This document shows, one piece after another, positions 55,580 to 64,000 of a DNA stretch of 64,000 bases. Location: NCBI GenBank assembly GCA_016946835.1, contig JACVTC010000066.1:105001-169000 (forward strand). Reading direction: 5' to 3'. Both the position numbers and the translations under genes were made by a program. Positions within the stretch are counted from its first letter, which is position 1. Every line of letters starts with the position of its first letter. This stretch comes from Neocallimastix lanati (nom. inval.). Its lineage: Eukaryota > Neocallimastigomycota > Neocallimastigomycetes > Neocallimastigales > Neocallimastigaceae. The notes under the pieces were generated by a model. The model saw only the letters and a program-made list of their open reading frames with translations, was not told the DNA's origin and ran no database searches.

Positions 55580-56040
55580 TTTTTTATTATTTTTACTATT
55601 ATTATTATATTTGTTAATTGATTTTTTATATAAAATTAGTTATTATTTTAAAAAAAGAATATTTTAATAATAGAAAAAAATTTTTTTAAATGTTAAAATT
55701 TCTTAAAATTTAAAAAATAGTTATTAATAAATTTGATAAATATGAATATTTAATTTAAATATTTAATTTTTATATATATATATATATATATAAAGATTAT
55801 AAAAATTTTCTTGTTTTGTTTTTTTATTAAATAAAAGAATTGTTCCTGAGTAAATAGAGTCAATGAATGTCTGAAATGTATAATTATATGATGAATAAAA
55901 ATACTTCTTATTAATGACTTTATTTTTATTATTTATTTTAATTAAAAAATAAAATTTTTAATCCTTTTATTATTAAATATTAATTGAGTGAATGAATGAA
56001 TGAATGAATAAATGAATGAATAAATAAGTAAATAAATAAG

Positions 56041-56099
<59 letters not shown>

Positions 56100-56631
56100 A
56101 TTTTAATTAATTTATTATAAATAATGTGAGATGTTAAATAATGTTACACGAAATTCTAAATATGGAATCAATTAATTTTGTTATATATTAATTAGTATTT
56201 GCTAATATTACTTCAATATATTTTAATAAATTGAACAAATAAATTAAAATATAAAGCGATTGGATTAAAATCATATCTTAACATACTAAAAAAAAAAAGA
56301 ATAAGATTTTTAATATTTTTATAAAGAAACAATAATAATAAAAAAAAAAAAAAATGAAAACTGTCATAATTAGTTTATATGTTTTATTTTAATAGAGAAG
56401 AATGAATTTATATTAAATTACAAAACTTTGATGAAATTAAATACCTCTCATTAAAATATTATAAATTTCTGATTAATAATAATTATAAATAGGCTATATT
56501 TTCCTTTAAAATATTTATAATTATTATTAATTATAATAAAGAAAAAAAAAAAAGAACATTTCATTTAATTTTTTAAGAAATCTAATTTCAAATTTCAAAT
56601 TTAAATTTTTTTTGTACTGTTATCTGTGAAT

Positions 56632-56662
<31 letters not shown>
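55580..56662. promoter_or_regulatory. Divergent intergenic region (snurportin / MTHFS)
   Basis: 1.08 kb between two divergently oriented starts, so it must contain both promoters. It holds GAAT/AAAT tetranucleotide repeats (55,985-56,101) and a T/A-rich stretch. The MTHFS start follows a 26-base A-tract. No specific factor site is recognised. Confidence 0.5.
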
Positions 56663-56663
<1 letters not shown>

Positions 56664-58465
56664 TGACAATTGAACAAACAAAGGAAATTATTGGTTCTAG
56701 TAAAAAAATCTTAAGAAAAGAACTTAGAAAATTATTATTAAAAATTACCGAAAAAGATTTAGTCTCTCAATGTATTTAATATATTTAATTATTATTTCAT
56801 TACTTAATTATGGATTGACTTTTTTACAAAAATAAATAAGAAAATTATATGCTTTATTGTTGTTGTTATTAATATATTTTTTTTCTACTATATATATACA
56901 TATAATTTTAAATTATTCATTTAAATAATTTTTAATATTAATTTAAAATATGTATTTCAATACATTTCAATACATTTCTATTAATTTCAATATAATATTG
57001 ATTTAAAATTTTAAGCCGATGAAATTTTTAAAAAAATAATTTCCTTAAAACAATATCAGGAAAGTAAAAATATAAGTATTTATTTACATATGCCGAAAGG
57101 TGAAGTAAGAACTGAAGACTTATTAAAACATGCTCTAAAATCAGGAAAAAATTGCTATGTACCCTATATTATTAATAATACCGAAATGGTTAGTTTAACT
57201 ATCTGGTTTGATTAAATATATATAAATATAAATATAAATATAAATATAAATATAAATATAAATATAAATATAAGTATATTTTTTATATTTTTATAAAATA
57301 TATGATTAAACAATTTTTTTTTTATTATTATTATTATTAATAAATTTCATATTATTAAATAATTCAATAAAATTCAATAAAATTCAATAAAATTCAATAA
57401 AATTCAATAAAATTCAATAAAATTCAATAAAATTCAATAAAATTCATTCAAATTCATTCAAATTCATTCAAATTCATTCAAATTCATTCAAATTCGATGA
57501 AATTCAATGAAATTCAATGAAATTCAATGAAATTCAATGAAATTCAATGAAATTCAATGAAATTCAATGAAATTCAATGAAATTCAATAATGTTTGATAA
57601 TATAATAATAATAATAAAGGAAATGGTAAGGATTCATTCTTGGGAAGAATTTTTATCTTATCCAAAATCTAAATGGGGTTATCCTGAACCAAGTGGAATG
57701 ACTGAAGATACAATAGGTATAAATTTTTATAATATATATATATATATATTATATTTTTATTTTATTATTTTACTTTCATATAATATATACAAATTAATTA
57801 TATATTTATATATTAATTAAAAAAGCCTTAAAAAATGACGGTCTTGACATGATTATTGTGCCAGGTAAATTTATAAATTAAAATAAAGAGTAAAATAAAT
57901 ATATTTATTTTTTTATATATTGAATATTAAATATATCTATCTTATGTTAAAAGGTATGGCATTTGATTTAAATGGTAATAGATTAGGCCATGGAAAAGGG
58001 TAATTAATTATATACGATAGAAATATTTTATAAGATAATAATCGATATATGAACCATTTAATTTATTTAAATAATATATATTTATCAAATAATAAATTAT
58101 TAGTTATTATGATAGGTATATTGAAAGAGCAAGAGAATTTTCAAAATTAAGAAATATGGAAAATCCATACTGTGGTATTATTAATTTTATTTAATATTTA
58201 TATTAATAAAGTATATTAATAATGTTAATAAAATATATAAAATGAATAAACAACACAGTAATAATAAATAAGTATATATATAATGTGTATACATTTTATT
58301 TTTCGATTTAAATAAGTTTCCCTTTCTTTAAAGGAACAATTATTAAATAAAGTCATTCCAACTGATCAATACGATATTAAACCTGATGTAATTGTTACTC
58401 CACATAATGTATTTTATAATAATATGAAAGATAAAACTGAAGGTAAAATTCAGAATTTATGTTAA
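56663..58465 (+). CDS. MTHFS: 5-formyltetrahydrofolate cyclo-ligase
   Basis: Converts 5-formyl-THF and ATP to 5,10-methenyl-THF in cytosolic one-carbon metabolism. Seven exons: 56663-56771, 57016-57188, 57620-57716, 57826-57864, 57954-57999, 58104-58174, 58317-58465; 227 aa (family about 200-210). The N-terminal basic helix is KKILRKELRKLLLK. Then come SKNISIYLHMPKGEVRTEDLL and CYVPYI, TEMEMVRIHSW, WGYPEP, DGLDMIIVPGMAFD, and the nucleotide-binding GHGKGYYDRYIER, assembled across an intron. The exon 6 start at 58104 is chosen over a later AG because it restores GYYDRY. The protein ends after VIPTDQYDIKPDVIVTP. Intron 2 contains a 230-bp, 10-bp-period minisatellite. Confidence 0.92.
57361..57590. 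repeat. 10-bp-period minisatellite in MTHFS intron 2
   Basis: Twenty-three units of exactly 10 bp: eight AATTCAATAA, five AATTCATTCA, one AATTCGATGA, eight AATTCAATGA, one AATTCAATAA. The variants are grouped in blocks. The AAATT core recurs once per helical turn. Confidence 0.97.
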
Positions 58466-58541
58466 TATATTTATATCTATATATTTAATGATTATATATA
58501 TTTATAATATAAAATAAAGTTTTTAATATAAATTAGTTTTT

Positions 58542-58579
<38 letters not shown>

Positions 58580-58673
58580 CATAATTAAAACTTATTATTA
58601 ATATATATATATATTTTAATAATTATGTATATATAATACAAATGTATGTATAATTTTAAATTTCAAATTATCA

Positions 58674-58713
<40 letters not shown>

Positions 58714-58810
58714 TATTCATAAATTTATAAATAATAATATAAAACATATTTTTTTATATATTATTTATATTTCATTTCATATACTATTATCGAAATATAA
58801 AGAAAATAAA
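58466..58810. other. Spacer between MTHFS and SZRD1-like genes
   Basis: AAT and TA tracts (TA repeat 58,680-58,710). It should hold the MTHFS 3' UTR and the SZRD1-like promoter. Nothing else is seen. Confidence 0.5.
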
Positions 58811-58899
58811 ATGGCAGAAACTGAAGAAGTATATATATTATATATATATATAATAAAAATTCATAAATAAACATTTTTTTTTTTTATTGAAATTTAATA

Positions 58900-58956
<57 letters not shown>

Positions 58957-59522
58957 TTTTTTTAATTAACTATATAATTATGTAATAAGCTTGATGAATG
59001 GGAATTAGAAGAACATGAACCAATTGCTATACCAAAAATGTAATAATATTATATATATATATATATATATAATTTTTTTATTTCTATAAAATTTATTTCT
59101 ATAAATTTATAAAATTACTTAATTTTTAATATAAAAAACATCAATATTATATATATATACTAAATTTGTTTTTTCTTAAAGTGAAAAGAAAAAATATACA
59201 TTGCAAACCGAGGAATATAACAATGGATATACACCACAAGTATATATATTAATTCATTAATAATATAAGAAATACAAACATATATATAATTTAAAATTAT
59301 AAAATAGTTTATAAAATATTAAAAATTTGATATATATATATATTTTATTTATTTATTTTTTAAAAAAAAAAAAAGATAAAGATTTTAAAAAGAGATAAAG
59401 ATGTAGGTATTAAGGAACGTGAGCAAAATGAAATAAAAAGAAATGTTATTACAACAACAAAGTCTTTAGCAGAACGTGAAGAAGAATATAGAAGAGCAAG
59501 ATTAAGGATTTTTGGAAATTAG
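58811..59522 (+). CDS. SZRD1: SUZ-domain protein, SZRD1-like
   Basis: Small acidic-then-basic protein of 90 aa in four exons: 58811-58828 (18 nt), 58990-59039, 59182-59239, 59376-59522. It starts MAETEELDEWELEEHEP. YTPQIKILKRDKD corresponds to the PPQIRILKRP of human SZRD1, and the C-terminal TTKSLAEREEEYRRARLRIFG is the SUZ motif (human KSLAQREAEYAEARKRILG). SUZ domains bind RNA and occur in mRNA-regulating proteins. It lies 345 bp downstream of MTHFS on the same strand and is shorter than the animal homologue (about 150 aa), lacking the C-terminal tail. Confidence 0.85.
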
Positions 59523-59988
59523 ATAAGGAAAAATAAAAATAAAAAAAAAAAAAAAAATTAAAATGATCTTTCTTTGACAATTTTTATTATATTATATATT
59601 CAAATAATTATAAAATTTAAATGTCGTCGAGAAAACAAAAAAAAAAAAAAAAAAAAAAATTTTTAAATACTATATATATATATATATATCACTGTTTATT
59701 TGAATTCGTATAATAAAAATACTATATATATATATATATATATATCACTGTTTATTTGAATTCGTATAATAAAAATACTAATAATATTAATATTGCGAAT
59801 TAAAAAAAAATATATATATATATCCTAATAAATAAAATTATATAAATATTATATAATTAAATTAAATATAAAAAATCAACAGAAATACAAGCTTTTATTA
59901 TATTATTATTAATATGTATGAAATTTATACAAAATTTCACAAAGAAAAAAATAAAAGTTATATCAGAAATTAAAAAAGTTTTAAAATA

Positions 59989-60028
<40 letters not shown>

Positions 60029-60246
60029 CTAGAGCAATTATGAAAATTTTATTATATATATATAATGGTATATATGAATTTATATGCTTAATTTTTGGTT
60101 GTAATTTTTTTTTATCTTTTCTTCTTCTTATCAAATATATATATAAAAAATATTTCTTGTAAGTAAATATGATACTGATAGAAATTTATAATAAGATGTT
60201 AGTTTTTTTTTTTGTTATGATTCTCGAAGCTAATATTGATAAAATA
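59523..60246. repeat. Convergent spacer with tandem duplication
   Basis: Between the convergent SZRD1-like and BORCS5-like genes. A segment of about 65 bp (ATACTATATATATA, then ATCACTGTTTATTTGAATTC, then GTATAATAAA) is duplicated at about 59,668-59,717 and 59,718-59,777. The remainder is TA and T tracts. Confidence 0.7.
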
Positions 60247-60470
60247 TTATAGTAAGTTATGAGTTTCTTTAAGTTTGTGAATTCTTGAATATTTATCAGG
60301 ATTATTTTTTATTTTTAATTCATCGGGAATAACTTCGTCTAATTTATCAATTTTACTTATTATATCAGAAATGAGAATTTGTGTTTTTTCTATATTGGAT
60401 TCTACTTTTGATACTTTAAATAATATATAAATATATGTAAATTTAAAAATATTTATTAATGTTGTTTTGA

Positions 60471-60509
<39 letters not shown>

Positions 60510-61545
60510 TATAAAATAATATTAACATTGCTAGAAAAAAAAAAAAAAAAGAAAGGTTAATATATACTTAGTTCATTTCCAATTAGCTGATCTCCAACTT
60601 GTTTAGTTTGTGTTAATCTTTGGGAGACATTGCCATCTATATCATTACAATAAATTAATAATTGTTTGAAGTTCTCAGAGAGTAAATTCTAATAATTATT
60701 ATTGTTTAAAATTTGTTAAAAAAATAATATTATAATGTATTAATTATTTTGAAATATCATTTCTTTTATTTAATTTATTAATATAGTATAATCATTTTAC
60801 TTGGTCTTTAATAACAGTTTGTGAACATTTCATAATATAATTTTGATATCGTTCAAAAAATTTTATGAAAGATTGAGGATTTAATGTTTCTATGTATATA
60901 AATATTAAATAATTTAATTTGAATGTTTTTTTTTTTTTTTTTTTTATTATTATATTATTATATTAATTTTTACGAATTTTTTATTCTTATTTTTTTTTTT
61001 ATTTTTTGCTATTATAAAAGTCAATTTTTTATTACCTGGAATAGTTTGATTATTTTTTCTTGTTAAAAAAATATTATTCCAATTTACATTATCCATTGTT
61101 GAAAGAAGCGGTTGAACCTTTTGTAATGAAAATAATAGTAATAATAATTAATATTTAATAATAATAATAATAACAACAATAACAACAACAATAATAATAT
61201 TTTTTTATTGTTTATGTTATATATATGTTGAATTTCGTTTTTTTTTTTTTTTTTTTTCATATGATGATATATATTTATTAATATTTATGAAAAATGCCTG
61301 TTCTTTATAAACATTTAATTTTTTAATTCATACTTTTTCAATGTTATTAAGTGTTTCTAATTCGGGTTCAACTTTCTGTTCGTCTTTTTTTTGGTTAACA
61401 ACAATAATTTTTTCATTTGGATCTTCCTTTTGTATATTAGTGATTAAGTTAACAATATAAATTAATTATATATATATTAATTCTTTGTTATTAGCGATAT
61501 TTTTTCTTTTTAATATAAATGCATTTTAAATAAAAATACCTTCAT
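60247..61545 (-). CDS. BORCS5: BORC complex subunit 5-like protein
   Basis: BORC recruits Arl8 to lysosomes and so couples them to kinesin in animals. Six exons: 61545-61540 (6 nt), 61426-61334, 61117-61036, 60889-60801, 60688-60568, 60413-60247; 185 aa (human 196). Colinear similarity to human BORCS5: EKIIVVNQ (human DDIVVVAQ), VQPLL (FQPLL), FFERYQNYIMKCSQTVIKDQNLL (CLRYQDHLHQCAEAV, then FDQNALV), DIDGNVSQRL, and a C-terminal coiled coil with IDKLDEVIPDEL (LDRLNSMLPEGE). The start is the weakest part: the 6-nt first exon (ATG AAG) keeps frame but gives MKED rather than the myristoylated MGS of animals. A different upstream first exon is possible. Confidence 0.72.
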
Positions 61546-63484
61546 TATTATTATTTATTAAACGAATGTAAATTTTAAATGTTATTATTTTGATAAAAGT
61601 AGATTTAAAGAACAAAATATTTTTATATTTATTTAGTATTGTTCCAATAGTTTGTATTAATTTTATTAAGCTTATGATATTAATTTTCGATAATTTTTTT
61701 ATTTATAAATGTAATTTTAATTTAACAATTTTTGAAATTTATGGGTTATTTATTATTTATTATAATATATTTATAATATTTGTATAATTGAAATTAAAAT
61801 AGTTAGGTGGTATAATTACAATAAAAATATATAAACAAACAAATAATAGACATAAAAAATATATATTAAATAATTTATATTTTTGAGATTTTATTAATAT
61901 TAATATGATTAATATAATTTTAAAAAATGATCCATACATTTATATATAAAAACGTTAATCTAACCATTTAATTATTACATATTAAATAATTAATGTCATT
62001 TTAATTATTTTTAAAAATATTTTATGGATAAAATATGGAAAAAATTTTTATTTAAAATTTATGTTAAAAAATATATATGGAAGTAGATTTTTAACCTAAT
62101 AAATTACTAAAAGTCTTTTTCTTTTTTTTTCTTTTTTTTTTTTTTTTAGAATTTTATATAATTATGTTATCAAAATAAAATTATTAAAAATGAAATTAGT
62201 TCTTTTGTGATATATATTAAAAAATATATATATAATCTGAGAAAATGAAAAGATTAGATTTTGTAGTGAATGGTAATAATAACTATTCGAATTTTATAAA
62301 AAAAATATTTTACAAAAATTTGAAATATTAAATTTATTTTATTATTTTATTTTTATTTTTTCTTTTAATATTCTTCTTTAAGATAATACTTATAAAAATA
62401 TTATTTACCATAAATATTTGTGATATTAATATTTTAATAAACATTTGTATCTTATATCTTATATTTTAATTTTATGATTAATTTTATTTTTTATTTTTAT
62501 TTTTTATTTTTATATTTTATTCATGTATATATATATTTTTTTTAATTTGTAGTATTATTTTTGAAATAATAATTATAAAATGCTTATATTAAAAAATATT
62601 TTATATATATGATATTAGTAAGTTAAGAAATAATCATAAACACACAGAGAAAAAAGACGTAAATTATTTTATTTTATTTTATTTTTTTTTTAATTTGTAG
62701 TATTATTTTTGAAATAATAATTATAAAATGTTTATATTAAAAAATATTTTATACATTTGATATTAATAAGTTAAGAAATAATCATAAACACACAGAGAAA
62801 AAAGACGTAAATTATTTTATTTTATTTTATTTTATTTTTTTTTTAATTTGTAGTATTATTTTTGATATAATAATTATAAAATGTTTATATTAAAAAATAT
62901 TTTATACATATGATATTAGTAAGTTAAGAAATAATCATAAACACACAGAGAAAAAAGAATTGAATGAAAATATTCAATATGTTAATAAAATATAGATTTT
63001 AATATTTTATTAAGGGTTTATTAATTAATTTTTATATATTAATACATTTTATATTAATATTTTATATGTATATATATATATATAATTTTATTATTACTAT
63101 TATTGTTATTTTATAATTTATTTTACTACTTATTTTTTATTTTTTATTTTTTTTTTTTTTTTTTTTAATAATTTCTATTTATTAATTTTACATAAAAATA
63201 ATATATACGATATCTATACATATCTATATCTTTAATTTTAGTCATTAAATATAAAAATATGATTTAAAAATTAAATTATAGTATTTATTATATATATAAT
63301 ATATTTCTTAATATTTTTAAAATATAAATAATTTCAATAATATCTATGATGTTTTTTTTTTTTTTTTTTTTTTTAATCATAGTTAAAATATAAATATTTA
63401 AAATATAAATGTTATAAATTTATTTTATTCTTTTTCCTTTTTTTTTTTTTTTTTAATACAAATAATTTTTTAATATCTGTTGGT
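61546..63484. other. Spacer upstream of BORCS5-like gene with three-copy tandem repeat
   Basis: No supported gene; the Ile/Phe-rich frame at 61,590-61,787 is doubtful. A unit of about 148-153 bp (AATTTGTAGTATTATTTTTG, then CATAAACACACAGAGAAAAA, then TTTTATTTTATT) occurs three times at about 62,536-62,690, 62,684-62,838 and 62,837-62,958. It includes the promoter of the BORCS5-like gene and the 3' UTR of the IQGAP gene. Confidence 0.7.
62536..62958. repeat. Three-copy tandem repeat of about 150 bp
   Basis: Anchor AATTTGTAG at 62,544, 62,692 and 62,845 gives periods of 148 and 153 bp. The copies differ by a few substitutions and by the length of the TTTTA run. Each contains the conserved AATCATAAACACACAGAGAA motif, rare complexity for this region. 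Confidence 0.92.
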
Positions 63485-63967
63485 TTAACTGTAGAACCTA
63501 TTTATATTGTTTTAAATAAAGATAATAACAAATTAGTATATTATTTTATTAATATCAATATATATATATATATATATATTGTTTTATGAAATAACTATTT
63601 AACTTACTTTTTATTTATTAAGTGAAGTAATAAGTTAACATTAATTTTTGCTAAGCCATCGCAAATAGTTAATGTTTGAATTTCATTATACCTTGCATCA
63701 AGCAATTCTTCTAAAGTAATTGTAATTTCAGTTGGTTCAAATAATTTTGCCTTTGCAACAATATTGAAGATACCAACTTCATCAGATGAAATAGTAAATT
63801 TAATAGCACCATATAATTTTTGGCTTACACCATTAATACTTTCTAATATATGACGTTTATGTAATTGCTCGGCAGTGTATTGATATGAACCGAATTGAGG
63901 AACTTTTCCTTCTTTTTCCAACTTCTTTAAGTAATAATATTGTCTTGAGAAAATAGTTGGTTTTGTT
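63485..63967 (-). CDS. IQGAP: IQGAP-like protein, C-terminal part (truncated by window edge)
   Basis: Scaffold for actin, Rho-family GTPases and cytokinesis. Two exons are visible: 63967-63608 and a 13-nt last exon, 63497-63485. The rest lies beyond 64,000. The translated part (RQYYYLKKLEKEGKVPQFGS, YTAEQLHKRHILESI, EVGIFNIVAKAK, LLDARYNEIQTLTICDG, KINVNLLLHLINKKFYS) matches the RasGAP C-terminus domain of IQGAPs (AAKLHEKGVLLEIE, VNVNLLIFLLNKKFYGK in human). The last exon adds only FYS after NKK. The exon's acceptor at 63968-63969 implies a preceding exon ending in phase 2. Confidence 0.85.
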
Positions 63968-64000
63968 CTATTTTATTTATTATTAAATGTATATATATAT

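Noticed and set aside
61590-61787. 65-codon + strand frame upstream of the BORCS5-like gene
   Set aside because: Ile/Phe/Asn-rich, no homology, in AT-rich promoter DNA; most likely chance.

Overview
The window is eukaryotic, extremely AT-rich nuclear DNA, packed with A/T homopolymers and ATT/AAT, TTTA and TA microsatellites. Its genes contain many short introns with GTA-type donors and short exons. The best taxonomic clue is a secreted CotH-family protein ending in two cysteine-rich CBM10-type fungal dockerins, an architecture typical of cellulosomal proteins of anaerobic gut fungi (Neocallimastigomycota). The other genes (kinesin-1 with a fungal-type tail, IQGAP C-terminus, snurportin, TM9 protein) fit a fungus. 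The exact genus cannot be read from the sequence.

Layout. (1) 1-11,220: a tandem array of four units, about 2.6-3.8 kb each. Each carries one intronless minus-strand gene of 329 codons. It encodes a ubiquitin domain with a 74-residue N-terminal extension, fused to a C-terminal PARP/ADP-ribosyltransferase-like domain. Copies 2 and 3 look intact, copy 1 has a substitution in a conserved glycine, and copy 4 has a nonsense codon. Unit 3 also carries a 928-bp LTR mini-element with apparently identical LTRs and a sequence resembling the 5' half of tRNA-Lys(CTT). (2) 11,221-13,060: minus-strand LINE relics. (3) 14,079-16,415: the CotH/dockerin gene (minus, 2 exons, 648 aa). (4) 16,416-26,100: a gene desert of simple repeats. 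(5) 26,100-35,130: a retroelement zone with LINE relics and a Ty1/copia element (29,483-33,438) that lacks most of gag and protease. (6) 36,011-41,173: kinesin-1 heavy chain (minus, 16 exons, 961 aa). (7) 41,174-47,867: repeats, a deleted 5.8S rRNA relic and a possible LINE fragment. (8) 47,868-64,000: a housekeeping cluster of TM9SF/EMP70 (+, 14 exons), snurportin-1 (-, 7 exons), 5-formyl-THF cyclo-ligase (+, 7 exons), an SZRD1-like SUZ protein (+, 4 exons), a BORCS5-like protein (-, 6 exons) and the C-terminus of an IQGAP (-, running off the right edge).

Exon models were built by hand from reading frame, GT-AG sites and family similarity; every complete model sums to a multiple of three. 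There are no operons. Functional links are loose: kinesin-1 and BORC act together in lysosome transport in animals, TM9SF is an endomembrane protein, and IQGAP and kinesin serve the cytoskeleton. The most unusual content is the expanding and decaying ubiquitin-ART family and the two LTR elements that share a tRNA-Lys half-primer site.
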